A stretch of 64,000 nt of DNA from Gammaproteobacteria bacterium (lineage in GTDB: Bacteria; Pseudomonadota; Gammaproteobacteria; UBA6429; Thiohalophilaceae): assembly GCA_016125505.1 (NCBI GenBank), contig WGLP01000002.1:1054001-1118000 (forward strand), read 5' to 3'. This document shows positions 32,055 to 40,021 of the stretch, one piece after another. A model generated the notes under the pieces. The model saw only the letters and a program-made list of their open reading frames with translations. It searched no databases and was not told where the DNA came from. The number at the start of each line of letters is the position of its first letter. The stretch's first letter is position 1. The translations under genes and the position numbers were made by a program.

Positions 32055-33527
32055 ATGGAAGTGATATCTGCCTATTTGCCCGGTGCTGCGCTGAACGCGC
32101 AGACCCTGTCGCAGTTGCCGCTGGCGCTGCCGGAAATCCTGTTATTGATTCTGGCCTCGATTGTTCTGGTGGTGGATCTGTTCGTGAACGATAAGACACG
32201 CGGAACAACCTATATTCTGGCGCAGGCAACCCTGCTGGGACTGGCGGCATTGACGCTAGTGACATTCAGTAGCAAGGCAAGCCTGGCGTTCTCCGGCACG
32301 TTTATTCGCGATGGCATGGGCGACCTGCTGAAATTGTTTGTCTATGTCATCACCTTTGCCGTCTTCCTGTATTCGAAGAGTTACTTGAAGGCACGCGATC
32401 TCTATCGCGGCGAATACTATACACTCGGTTTGTTCGGTGTATTGGGCATGATGATCCTGATCTCTGCGCACAGTTTCCTGACGATATATCTGGGCCTCGA
32501 GCTATTGTCGCTCTGTATGTATGCCATGGTGGCCTTGCAGCGCGATTCCACGGTGGCCTCGGAATCGGCCATGAAGTATTTTGTCCTGGGTGCGATTGCC
32601 TCCGGCATGCTGTTATACGGCATGTCTATGATCTACGGCGCTACGGGTTCGTTGGACCTGACGACGATCAGCCGGCAGGTTGCCGCCCATCAGCAAAACA
32701 TCGTTCTGATCTTTGGTCTGGTATTCGTCATTGTGGGCGTCGCGTTCAAGCTGGGTGCGGTGCCATTTCATATGTGGCTGCCCGATGTCTATCAGGGCTC
32801 GCCAACCGCCGTGACGGTCTACCTGGGTTCCGCACCCAAGATAGCCGCATTCGCCATGTTGATGCGGTTATTGGTGGATGGCCTGGGTGGTCTGCACATG
32901 CAATGGCAGGATATTCTGATCATTCTTTCGGTGGCATCCATGGCGATCGGCAATCTGGTGGCTATCGTGCAAACCAATATCAAACGCATGCTGGCCTATT
33001 CGACCATTTCGCATGTCGGCTTCCTGATGCTGGGTGTGATCGCCGTGAGCAAGGACGGTTATGCCTCCGCCATGTTCTATACACTGGTTTACACACTGAT
33101 GGCACTGGGCGCCTTCGGTATGATCATGCTCATGAGCCGTTTTGGCTTTGAATCCGATAACCTGGACGATTTCCGGGGACTCAATCAGCGCAGCCCGTGG
33201 TTTGCCTTCATCATGCTGATCTTCATGTTTTCCATGGCGGGTGTGCCACCGTTTGTCGGTTTCTGGGCCAAGTTGGCGGTAATCAAGGCCATTGTGGCGC
33301 AGGACCTGGTCTGGTTAGCCATTGTCGCTGTCGCCTTCTCCGTGATCGGGGCATTCTATTATCTGCGTGTTATCAAATTGATGTATTTTGATACACCGCA
33401 AGAGAGCCAGGCGGTGGAAGGGGCAACGGACCTGCGTGTCCTGCTCAGTCTCAATGGTCTGGTGGTCCTGGCGTTGGGACTGAAACCTGACCTCTTACTG
33501 GCCATATGTAATACTGTCTTGGGCTGA
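32055..33527 (+). CDS. nuoN: NADH-quinone oxidoreductase subunit N
   Basis: Third antiporter-like membrane subunit, proximal to the quinone site. [17 protein letters not shown] carries the conserved Glu, and [21 protein letters not shown] the conserved Lys. The frame opens at 31986 inside nuoM; the ATG at 32055 gives 490 residues and the first membrane helix near residue 25, as in homologues. It ends the nuo set; the next gene follows 23 bp later. Confidence 0.96.
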   Translation: MEVISAYLPGAALNAQTLSQLPLALPEILLLILASIVLVVDLFVNDKTRGTTYILAQATLLGLAALTLVTFSSKASLAFSGTFIRDGMGDLLKLFVYVITFAVFLYSKSYLKARDLYRGEYYTLGLFGVLGMMILISAHSFLTIYLGLELLSLCMYAMVALQRDSTVASESAMKYFVLGAIASGMLLYGMSMIYGATGSLDLTTISRQVAAHQQNIVLIFGLVFVIVGVAFKLGAVPFHMWLPDVYQGSPTAVTVYLGSAPKIAAFAMLMRLLVDGLGGLHMQWQDILIILSVASMAIGNLVAIVQTNIKRMLAYSTISHVGFLMLGVIAVSKDGYASAMFYTLVYTLMALGAFGMIMLMSRFGFESDNLDDFRGLNQRSPWFAFIMLIFMFSMAGVPPFVGFWAKLAVIKAIVAQDLVWLAIVAVAFSVIGAFYYLRVIKLMYFDTPQESQAVEGATDLRVLLSLNGLVVLALGLKPDLLLAICNTVLG

Positions 33528-33550
33528 TTCAGCCGGTATAATCGCACGCT

Positions 33551-33880
33551 ATGTTGAACGGTGTTGTCATTACGTTGTTTGTCGTTGCACTCGTCCTGGC
33601 CAATTTGCCCTGGCTGAACGAGCGCTTATTTATCCTGTTTACACCCGCGGAAAGTCAGAAAAAGCTGTGGATGTGCCTGTGTGAATGGTTTGTCTATTTT
33701 ATTGTCTGGCTGCTCCTGGGCTTTGGCGTTGAAAAGAAATTAATGGGGGATATCACTCAGCAAGGCTGGGAGTTTTACGTCATTAATCTCTGTCTATTTG
33801 TCGTGTTTGCGCTGCCCGGTTTTATCTATCGCTACGATTTGCGTCCGCATCTCGAAAAGCGTCAGCGTCGAATTAAATAA
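33551..33880 (+). CDS. DUF2818-family small membrane protein
   Basis: The 109-residue protein has three predicted helices (about 4-22, 42-60 and 80-97) and a basic C-terminus. ANLPWLNERLF and LPGFIYRYDL match the DUF2818 family, which often follows nuoN in beta- and gammaproteobacteria. Its role is unknown; a link to complex I assembly or stability is suggested only by position. Confidence 0.8.
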   Translation: MLNGVVITLFVVALVLANLPWLNERLFILFTPAESQKKLWMCLCEWFVYFIVWLLLGFGVEKKLMGDITQQGWEFYVINLCLFVVFALPGFIYRYDLRPHLEKRQRRIK

Positions 33881-33910
33881 TTATCTGCATTTCGCAATAT
33901 TTTAAAAAAT

Positions 33911-33932
33911 TATATTAGAAAATTCTAATATA
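33911..33932. promoter_or_regulatory. 22-bp palindrome upstream of the kinase gene (candidate operator)
   Basis: TATATTAGAA (33911-33920) and TTCTAATATA (33923-33932) are perfect inverted arms around AA. The core reads TTAG-N6-CTAA. The same core, with the same TATATTAGAA left arm, recurs at 37401 before the DsrE-like gene. It lies about 28 bp upstream of the candidate -35 of the kinase gene. Confidence 0.55.
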
Positions 33933-33959
33933 ATTAGCTTATTATTTATACAATTTTTA

Positions 33960-33987
33960 TTTACGCCCATTATGCGATTGATATACT
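33960..33987 (+). promoter_or_regulatory. Candidate sigma-70 promoter of the kinase-regulator operon
   Basis: TTTACG at 33960-33965 (four of six) and TATACT at 33982-33987 (five of six) are 16 bp apart. The start codon is at 34022. No sigma-54 pair with correct spacing is present here. Confidence 0.45.
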
Positions 33988-34021
33988 AGTGCAACTTGCA
34001 TAAATCATCGCATATCGCAGC

Positions 34022-35986
34022 ATGCAGCTTCGCCAAAAGTTCTTCATCATCCTGACCCTCATTACAGCAGTTCCCTTATTGGTATTACTGTTTGGTGTGG
34101 TCGACCGCATGGAAACCGAATTATCCAAACGGACAGAGAAAGAACTGCTTGTCACGCTGGACAAGATGGCCGACGAGCTCACCCTCATCCTTGAAAACCA
34201 GAAGGCCATTGCCAGAGGCCTGGCCTATGTCCCCGTCGTACGCAGCTTTGCCGCCATTGCGGGCAAGCCCGTCGGTAAGGGGGTGAGTGCAGCGGTATAT
34301 CAACGCCGTGCGGATGAACTCGAGGCGTTTTTCCTGAATTATCAACGCATGGTGCCCAGTATCCAGGCCCTGCGGTTCATTGACACCAATGGCAAGACGC
34401 TGGTCAAGGTCAAGGAAGGCAAGCCCATCGAAGCGAAGATGAAAGATGTCGCGTTTAATCGTTTGTATATTGCCGATCAATCGAACAAGAGCTTTTTCAA
34501 GCACACCATGGATGAGAACAAAGATGTGGTGATGTCTGATTTTGAACTTGGTCAAGTCACAACCGACGCCGATTTTTGTCCTGCCATGGTGCGCTACTCC
34601 GCGCAGATAAAAGACGAGGTTGAAAGTCTCGAAGGCATGCTGGTCGTGAACATGTGGGGAACTCGCCTGGATTCCACCATCGAGGCATCATTAGGAGGCT
34701 ATCCCGGGAATGCTTATGTCGTGGAGATTAGCGACGACAAGGACCGTGACGGGATTTATCTGTACAACCGCGATCCCAAGAAGCGTTTTGGCAATCAGTT
34801 ACAGAGTAAATACCGGTTTTCCAATGAATTCAGTCCGCAGCAATGGCAACAAATGCGGGATACGAAAATGCACGGCTCCTTGTTTTTACAGGATGGGCGA
34901 ATGATTTTTTATCGCATCCTGAGTCCTTACAAGTCACGCCCGGCCACGAAATGGCTGTTGCTGATACAGACAGACAGGAAGACCCTGTTCGCTCCGATCG
35001 ACAAAGTACGCAAATCCATCTGGTTGATGATCGGTTTGTTACTCATCGTGAGCCTGCTGGTATCTGTCTGGGTGGCAGGACAGCTTGCGAGACCGGTTAA
35101 TGCACTTGCACAGGTTATCACGGACTATGCGGATGGCGATTACGCTGCTCGTTATCAGGAAAAGCGTAAGGATGAAATTGGCGCCGCAGGCAGTGCCTTT
35201 AATTATCTGGCGAGCAGCCTCGAAGAGGCTGAAAACGAACGAGCCCGCGCGGAGAAAAGCGCACGGCAATCGGAACGTCTGGCTTCGGTAGGGCAGCTGG
35301 CCGCCGGTATCGGGCATGAAATCAATAATCCGCTGATGAACATCATGTCGCTTGCTGCTTTATTGGAACAGGCCGTGAAACACGATCAACAGGCGTTGAC
35401 AGACCTCGAGCTGTTACAGGAGGAAGGACGGCGCTGTGCGCGGATCGTACAAGGCATCCTGAGTTTCGCGCGCGAGAGCAAGCCAGACTATCATGAGTTC
35501 GATATGAGCCAGTTGGTGGAAGACACGCTTAAATTGCTGCGCCACCGGATTCAGAATGCCGAGATCAAAATGGCTACCGAGTTAAAGCCGGATTTGTGTA
35601 TTGTTGGAGATTCAAACCAGCTACAACAAGTGCTGGTCAATGTCATTCTTAATGCAGTACAGGCTTCACCTCGCAACAGTAAGATCGAAATCAAATCTTA
35701 TAAGGATATCGATTATGTGGCGGTGGAAATCATTGATACCGGTACCGGTATCGCAAAAGATAATCTGACAAAGGTCTTTGATCCGTTCTTTACGACCAAA
35801 TCAGAGGGGGAGGGTACCGGGCTAGGCTTGTCTGTTAGCTACGGGATCGTCAAGCACCACGGCGGCACAATTCATCTGGAAAATCTGAACGGCGCAGGTC
35901 TGCGTGTCGTGATCCTGTTGCCTTTCCAGGTGCCGGCAGAAAATGTGCAAAATAAGGAGGAGAGGGAGGTTAATCATGTTGGATAA
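34022..35986 (+). CDS. Membrane sensor histidine kinase
   Basis: The 654-residue protein has two membrane helices (about 7-26 and 333-352) enclosing a periplasmic sensor domain of about 300 residues, probably of the Cache type. A HAMP domain (about 353-405) and a short coiled coil follow. The HisKA H-box [10 protein letters not shown] holds the phospho-acceptor His432. The HATPase domain has the N box with Asn544, DTGTGI at 572-577 and GEGTGLGL at 596-603. The sensor domain has a lone Cys186 in [13 protein letters not shown]. The architecture is that of NtrB/DctB-like kinases paired with sigma-54 activators, and the partner overlaps it by 11 bp. The signal sensed is not known; neighbouring genes suggest reduced sulfur. 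Confidence 0.9.
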   Translation: MQLRQKFFIILTLITAVPLLVLLFGVVDRMETELSKRTEKELLVTLDKMADELTLILENQKAIARGLAYVPVVRSFAAIAGKPVGKGVSAAVYQRRADELEAFFLNYQRMVPSIQALRFIDTNGKTLVKVKEGKPIEAKMKDVAFNRLYIADQSNKSFFKHTMDENKDVVMSDFELGQVTTDADFCPAMVRYSAQIKDEVESLEGMLVVNMWGTRLDSTIEASLGGYPGNAYVVEISDDKDRDGIYLYNRDPKKRFGNQLQSKYRFSNEFSPQQWQQMRDTKMHGSLFLQDGRMIFYRILSPYKSRPATKWLLLIQTDRKTLFAPIDKVRKSIWLMIGLLLIVSLLVSVWVAGQLARPVNALAQVITDYADGDYAARYQEKRKDEIGAAGSAFNYLASSLEEAENERARAEKSARQSERLASVGQLAAGIGHEINNPLMNIMSLAALLEQAVKHDQQALTDLELLQEEGRRCARIVQGILSFARESKPDYHEFDMSQLVEDTLKLLRHRIQNAEIKMATELKPDLCIVGDSNQLQQVLVNVILNAVQASPRNSKIEIKSYKDIDYVAVEIIDTGTGIAKDNLTKVFDPFFTTKSEGEGTGLGLSVSYGIVKHHGGTIHLENLNGAGLRVVILLPFQVPAENVQNKEEREVNHVG

Positions 35987-37352
35987 ACCACTGCGTGTCA
36001 TGTTTGTCGATGACGATACCGTGACATGTCGTGTCATGAAGCGGAATTGCGATAGCACAAAATATGATTGTACGGTCTATCATGATGCAAGATATTGCCT
36101 GGAAGAATTTCGCAGGAGCGGTGCGGATATTGTCATTACTGACTTGCGTATGCCCGGCATGAATGGGTTTGAATTGCTAAGTGAACTCCGCAGTATAGAC
36201 GCCGATGTGCCGGTCGTCGTGATGACGGGATATTCCTCGGTGGAAAATGCCGTTGAGGCGATGAAGCGCGGGGCAAATGATTTCATCAAGAAGCCTTTTG
36301 ATTTTGAAGAGCTGAGACTGATGCTGGAACGCACCATGAAATCCGTCCGGCTGCGCGATGAGAACAAACTGCTTAAACGGCGGCTTGGGCAAAAACGCAA
36401 TCGTTTCGGCATGATAGGCGATACGCCGGTCATGCGTTCCCTGTTTAATACGATTGAAAAAGTGGCGGAAGTCTCCTGTAGCGTGATACTGACCGGTGAA
36501 TCAGGTACCGGTAAGGAACTGGTTGCACGTGCCCTGCATGATTTCAGTCCGCGCAATGAACTGCCTTTTGTCGCGGTCGATTGCGGTGCCCTTAGCGATA
36601 CTTTGCTGGAGAGTGAATTGTTTGGCCATGAAAAAGGTTCGTTTACGGGGGCAACGCAACGCAAACACGGGTTGATGGAACAGGCGGACGGAGGCACCCT
36701 GTTTCTGGATGAGATCTGCAATATTTCAGATACGATGCAGATCAAGTTAATGCGGGCGATCGAGGACAGACGCATTACCCGGGTTGGTGGTGCGGCTTCG
36801 ATACCTGTTGATGTGCGAATTATTGCGGCAAGCAATCAGGACTTGGCGAAAATGGTGGAGGCGGGCAAGTTGCGCCATGATTTTTACCACCGGTTGAATG
36901 TCGTCAATATCCGTATACCGTCGCTGGCGGAACATCGGGAGGATATCCCGGCATTGGTCGAGCATTTTGTTAATGAGTTTTCGGAACGCTATCAGCGCAA
37001 CGTGAAGGGTTTTGATAGCGGTTCGCTGACACGCCTGTGTGCAGCGGAATGGAGGGGAAATGTCCGGGAATTACGCAACGCGGTAGAGCGTTGTGTCATT
37101 CTTGCTGACGGACCGATTCTGTACTGGGAGACGGATAATGACATCACTCTCGCACCCGAGGAATTTCCGACGGCGGTACACTTTTCGGAACAGGAGTTTA
37201 TGTCACTGATTGAGCTTGAGCAGGAATATATCAACCATGTCCTCAAGTGCTTCAAGGGCAGAAAGACCAAGGCGGCGAAAGTACTGGGAATCGACAAGAC
37301 AACCTTATGGCGGAAGTTGCGTCGCTACGATAGTGAGGAGGAAGCGGTGTAA
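35976..37352 (+). CDS. Sigma-54-dependent response regulator (NtrC family)
   Basis: The 458 residues comprise a receiver domain, a sigma-54 AAA+ domain and a Fis-type helix-turn-helix. The receiver (1-120) has acidic Asp12/Asp13, phospho-acceptor Asp56, Thr84 and Lys106. The AAA+ domain (140-365) has Walker A GESGTGKE at 174-181 and Walker B LFLDE ending at 246. Its sigma-54 contact loop is GSFTGA at 221-226, with Ser instead of the usual Ala. The Fis-type region runs from about residue 430 to 450 (KAAKVLGIDKTTLWRKLRRY). ATG at 35976 is chosen over upstream codons because GGGAGG lies about 7 bases before it. It is encoded with the kinase and probably acts on the sigma-54 promoters at 37478 and 39029. 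Confidence 0.93.
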   Translation: MLDKPLRVMFVDDDTVTCRVMKRNCDSTKYDCTVYHDARYCLEEFRRSGADIVITDLRMPGMNGFELLSELRSIDADVPVVVMTGYSSVENAVEAMKRGANDFIKKPFDFEELRLMLERTMKSVRLRDENKLLKRRLGQKRNRFGMIGDTPVMRSLFNTIEKVAEVSCSVILTGESGTGKELVARALHDFSPRNELPFVAVDCGALSDTLLESELFGHEKGSFTGATQRKHGLMEQADGGTLFLDEICNISDTMQIKLMRAIEDRRITRVGGAASIPVDVRIIAASNQDLAKMVEAGKLRHDFYHRLNVVNIRIPSLAEHREDIPALVEHFVNEFSERYQRNVKGFDSGSLTRLCAAEWRGNVRELRNAVERCVILADGPILYWETDNDITLAPEEFPTAVHFSEQEFMSLIELEQEYINHVLKCFKGRKTKAAKVLGIDKTTLWRKLRRYDSEEEAV

Positions 37353-37400
37353 ATTACCATGTTGACGTTCACCACATGGTTGCAGTTTGCATAATTGAAA

Positions 37401-37419
37401 TATATTAGAATGTACTAAA
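37401..37419. promoter_or_regulatory. Candidate activator site upstream of the DsrE-like gene
   Basis: TATATTAGAATGTACTAAA shares TATATTAGAA with the palindrome at 33911 and has the same TTAG-N6-CTAA core. It lies about 60-75 bp upstream of the sigma-54 promoter at 37478, a usual distance for an enhancer-binding protein. A second inverted repeat, TGCTAA (37434-37439) and TTAGCA (37450-37455), sits between them. Confidence 0.5.
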
Positions 37420-37477
37420 TAACTTAATTCCTCTGCTAACTATCTGTTATTAGCATGAATTTATAAAATACGATCTT

Positions 37478-37493
37478 TGGAATATATATTGCT
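37478..37493 (+). promoter_or_regulatory. Candidate sigma-54 promoter of the DsrE-like gene
   Basis: TGGAATATATATTGCT has GG (37479-37480) and GC (37491-37492) separated by 10 bp, the exact sigma-54 spacing, and a perfect TTGCT -12 box. The middle CAC of the -24 box is replaced by AAT. The gene starts about 68 bp downstream. Confidence 0.6.
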
Positions 37494-37560
37494 ATAGTTC
37501 ATGATATGTCCAAATTTGAGACATGTATAAAAACGTACTGCCAAATCAGGAGGAGTTGTT

Positions 37561-38031
37561 ATGAAGAAATTAAGCAAGGCCACGTTGTTGGCTGCAAGCC
37601 TGGCTTTGACGACAAGCGCATACGCTGTTGATATCACAAAACCGGCGAAGAACGGTTACAATCAACAGAAGGTTGTTTATCACGTCGACGATATTAATAT
37701 GGCAAAAGCCGCGTTACGTAACGTTAAGAATCACCTGAATGCGCTGGGTGACGAGAATGCGGATATCATCGTTGTTACCCATAGCTCAGGTGCGTTCGCG
37801 CTGGTTGACGGAGCAATGGGTAAGAAGGATAAAGATGGCAAGCCCATCGATCTACGCGATCAGATTGCAGCCCTGGCAAATCGTGGTGTGAAGTTTGAAA
37901 TTTGCGCCAACACCATTCGCGGCAAGAAAATTCCCAAAGAAAAAATCAATGAAAATGCCACGATTGTGCCTTCCGGTGTCGCAGAGATTGCGCATCTGGA
38001 ACAAAAAGGTTACGTCTATCTCAGACCGTAA
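37561..38031 (+). CDS. Secreted DsrE-like protein
   Basis: The 156-residue protein has a Sec signal peptide (residues 1-22, ending TSAYA-VD). The mature part has the DsrE/DsrF fold pattern: VVYHVDDINMAKAALRNVKNHLNAL, then DIIVVTHSSGA, then GVKFEICANTIRGKKI with one Cys at the position often conserved in sulfur-carrying DsrE-type proteins. Most DsrE homologues are cytoplasmic sulfurtransferases; a periplasmic form beside soxYZ suggests a role in binding or passing sulfur there. An AGGAGG ribosome site lies about 7 bases before the ATG. A sigma-54 promoter is upstream and an intrinsic terminator downstream. Confidence 0.85.
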   Translation: MKKLSKATLLAASLALTTSAYAVDITKPAKNGYNQQKVVYHVDDINMAKAALRNVKNHLNALGDENADIIVVTHSSGAFALVDGAMGKKDKDGKPIDLRDQIAALANRGVKFEICANTIRGKKIPKEKINENATIVPSGVAEIAHLEQKGYVYLRP

Positions 38032-38053
38032 TTTCTCATTAGTTCCTTACTTG

Positions 38054-38082
38054 AACGGGCGCAGAGGCGCCCGTTTTCTTTT
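38054..38082 (+). terminator. Intrinsic terminator after the DsrE-like gene
   Basis: AACGGGCGC (38054-38062) pairs perfectly with GCGCCCGTT (38067-38075) around an AGAG loop, followed by TTCTTTT. Confidence 0.85.
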
Positions 38083-38100
38083 GTAAAATACACGGCACAA

Positions 38101-38127
38101 AAAAAGGCGTGCAGTGCACGCCTTTTT
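38101..38127 (-). terminator. Intrinsic terminator of soxYZ (minus strand)
   Basis: AAAAAGGCGTGCA (38101-38113) and TGCACGCCTTTTT (38115-38127) are inverted arms of 13 bp around a single G. It can act in either direction, but it lies just downstream of soxZ on the minus strand. Confidence 0.8.
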
Positions 38128-38148
38128 GTTGGGGCAAGATTGTCTTCT

Positions 38149-38469
38149 TTACTTTATCTTCTCTTCACCGGAATCGGTTTCGCCCATATTGTCGACCCAG
38201 CTCATCTTGAGCGTGTCGCCGGCTTTTGCATTTTTAACCCGGAAAGATATAAACGGGTTTTTGGACACCGTCGGGCCCCAGAGGCAGGTCAGAATAGTCT
38301 TGCCGTTGAGCTCGCATTTCAGTTCCGTGATGTAATGCGCGGGGATGGGTTTACCGGTCGCCTTGTCTTTGCGTAAACCGGTTTCCATCGGGTGGAAGAT
38401 AATTGCCTTGACCATTGCGCCCTTGTCGCCTTCTGACCAGGCGCGAATTTTCATTGGTTTCTGTGCCAT
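38149..38469 (-). CDS. soxZ: Sulfur-oxidation carrier subunit SoxZ
   Basis: Partner of SoxY; the SoxYZ heterodimer carries sulfur intermediates on the SoxY cysteine during periplasmic thiosulfate oxidation. The 106 residues begin MAQKPMKIRAW, with the ETGLRKDKATGKPIPAHYI segment and the NPFISFRVKNAKAGDTLKMSWVD-type end typical of SoxZ. No signal peptide is present, as expected, because SoxZ is exported with SoxY. It lies 33 bp downstream of soxY. Confidence 0.95.
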   Translation of the reverse strand: MAQKPMKIRAWSEGDKGAMVKAIIFHPMETGLRKDKATGKPIPAHYITELKCELNGKTILTCLWGPTVSKNPFISFRVKNAKAGDTLKMSWVDNMGETDSGEEKIK

Positions 38470-38502
38470 GTGTGCTCTACCTCATTAATCCTGTGTTATC
38501 CA

Positions 38503-38973
38503 TTAACCGCCGCAACCGCCAAGGGTCACTTTTACCGACTTTTTGGCGGTCAACAGTTTTCCGTCCGCCTTCACCAGGGCCACGACATCTGATGTCTTGC
38601 GCATCTTGATGCGGCCGGTGATCACACTGTCAGTGTCATCGGTGAGCATGTAGCTGGCACACAACGGCGTAGTGTTTTCAGGAACGAGCACCGAGATTTG
38701 CTCGGTCTTCGGCAGTTTACTTTTCACGGTCACCGAGACGACGGCACCGTTTTCTGCGATATCCGGCGCTTCGATGGCGACATCTGCGCTGTTGGCGGCA
38801 TCGCTGCTGCCGGAAAGCGCCTTAATGGCGTCTGCGACGCTTTTTGCTTCAAAGGCATTTTTGGGCCAGGCCGCCAGAACCGAACGGGGGGTGAGCAGAC
38901 CCGCACCGGCGGCAATCGCCACTGTGCAGGCAGTCATACTGGCTTGCAGGAAGGTTCTACGAGTTTGATTCAT
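38503..38973 (-). CDS. soxY: Sulfur-oxidation carrier subunit SoxY
   Basis: Covalent carrier of sulfur intermediates in the periplasm. The 156-residue protein has a Tat signal (QTRRTFLQAS at residues 3-12), a SoxY beta-sandwich and the essential C-terminal GGCGG, whose Cys is third from the end. The frame opens at 39045; the ATG at 38973 is chosen because AAGGAGT lies about 8 bases upstream and the Tat motif follows at once. A sigma-54-type promoter lies about 55 bp upstream. No soxA, soxX, soxB or soxCD is in the window. Confidence 0.95.
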   Translation of the reverse strand: MNQTRRTFLQASMTACTVAIAAGAGLLTPRSVLAAWPKNAFEAKSVADAIKALSGSSDAANSADVAIEAPDIAENGAVVSVTVKSKLPKTEQISVLVPENTTPLCASYMLTDDTDSVITGRIKMRKTSDVVALVKADGKLLTAKKSVKVTLGGCGG

Positions 38974-39028
38974 TGGTTGACTCCTTAAAATACTACTGAC
39001 CAATTTGTTTATAGTGTGCGTCCAGTAA

Positions 39029-39044
39029 AGCAATACTTGTACCA
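39029..39044 (-). promoter_or_regulatory. Candidate sigma-54 promoter of soxYZ
   Basis: On the minus strand the sequence reads TGGTACAAGTATTGCT. GG and GC are 10 bp apart, and the boxes match TGGCAC-N5-TTGCT at all but one position. It predicts a start of transcription about 45 nt before the soxY ATG. Confidence 0.7.
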
Positions 39045-39256
39045 CTAAGAAATAAACTGTAATAACAAGGCCTTACGAACGGCATATTGTCTACCGAAGA
39101 TCTGATTAATGCAATCTGCAATACACTGAAAGTTCGCGTGAGCTGTGCCTCGTGTGTGGTAGGTGCCCGCTGAATCCAGTGCCTTTAATATCGGCAATTT
39201 GTGCCTTCGGCTTCACTTCGTGTGTTTTCAGTGATCAGCGATGCTGGTGGTTTACC

Positions 39257-39284
39257 TTGTAAAAGCCTGATCCCGTGGTAGAAT
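39257..39284 (+). promoter_or_regulatory. Promoter of tRNA-fMet
   Basis: TTGTAA (39257-39262) and TAGAAT (39279-39284) are 16 bp apart. The next bases, GCGCGCCTC, form a GC-rich discriminator typical of stable RNA promoters. Confidence 0.6.
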
Positions 39285-39296
39285 GCGCGCCTCGAT

Positions 39297-39373
<77 letters not shown>

Positions 39374-39432
39374 ATTTCGAATGCATTATTTCTGGCCAAC
39401 GCCGTCTTTGGACTGGCGAGAACAATCTGGCA

Positions 39433-39441
39433 TGCTATAAT
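39433..39441 (+). promoter_or_regulatory. Extended -10 promoter for rimP-nusA
   Basis: TGCTATAAT has a perfect TATAAT (39436-39441) with the TG extension. The matching -35 region is poor. It lies between tRNA-fMet and rimP. Confidence 0.5.
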
Positions 39442-39463
39442 GCCTTGCAATTTAAGAAGTTAG

Positions 39464-39490
39464 AAAAAGTGGGCCTCGCGCCCACTTTTT
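39464..39490 (+). terminator. Hairpin plus T-run in the rimP leader
   Basis: AAAAAGTGGGC (39464-39474) pairs with GCCCACTTTTT (39480-39490) around a 5-nt loop. It looks like an intrinsic terminator, placed after the extended -10 promoter and 20 bp before the rimP ATG, so it may attenuate the operon. Confidence 0.7.
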
Positions 39491-39510
39491 GTTTACGGGG
39501 ACGCAGATTT

Positions 39511-39969
39511 ATGGGGCCGCTGGAACAACGTGTGATGGGCCTGCTGGAACCGACTGTTACCGCTCTGGGTTACGAACTCCTCGGCGTGGAGTATCTGGCA
39601 CAAGGCAAGCACAGTCGCTTGCGTGTGTACATTGATTCGCCCGACGGTATTGGACTTGAAGACTGTGAGACTGTCAGTCATCAGGTCAGTGGTGTGCTCG
39701 ATGTGGACGATCCGATACAGGGTCAGTATTCCCTGGAAGTATCTTCACCAGGTATGGATCGCCCTTTATTCCGGCCGGACCATTTTGCCCGATTTGTCGG
39801 GGGAAAGGTGAAGCTGCGTCTATCGAGGCCACTGAATGGTCAGCGTAACTTCCACGGCCGTATCGATAGCGTCAAAGATGGCGAAGTATATATAAGTATG
39901 GATGATGGTGGTCAGTTGGCGGTGTCCATTGAGGATATCGAAAAGGCCAATCTGGTACCGGAATTCTAA
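39511..39969 (+). CDS. rimP: Ribosome maturation factor RimP
   Basis: Needed for 30S subunit maturation. The 152 residues begin MGPLEQRVMGLLEP, with the GYELLGVEYLAQGKHSRLRVYIDS-type N-terminal domain and the YSLEVSSPGMDRPLF motif. The frame is open back to 39283 through tRNA-fMet; ATG at 39511 is the family start, with GGGG/ACG upstream. It opens the rimP-nusA-infB-rbfA-truB-rpsO-pnp series. Confidence 0.95.
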   Translation: MGPLEQRVMGLLEPTVTALGYELLGVEYLAQGKHSRLRVYIDSPDGIGLEDCETVSHQVSGVLDVDDPIQGQYSLEVSSPGMDRPLFRPDHFARFVGGKVKLRLSRPLNGQRNFHGRIDSVKDGEVYISMDDGGQLAVSIEDIEKANLVPEF

Positions 39970-40021
39970 CTGGCATGACACATGGTGTGCCTGCCTGCTG
40001 CGTGAATGAGGCAATACGAAT

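Larger units (their letters stand above)
38974..39296. other. 323-bp divergent gap between soxY and tRNA-fMet
   Basis: It contains the sigma-54 promoter of soxYZ (39029-39044, minus strand) and a sigma-70 promoter for tRNA-fMet (39257-39284, plus strand). The middle, about 39060-39240, shows no ORF and no clear TTAG-N6-CTAA site. Confidence 0.6.

Noticed and set aside
37377..37391. Second possible sigma-54 promoter (TGGTTGCAGTTTGCA) before the DsrE-like gene
   Set aside because: GG and GC are 9 bp apart, not 10; sigma-54 promoters do not tolerate this, and the site at 37478 has correct spacing.
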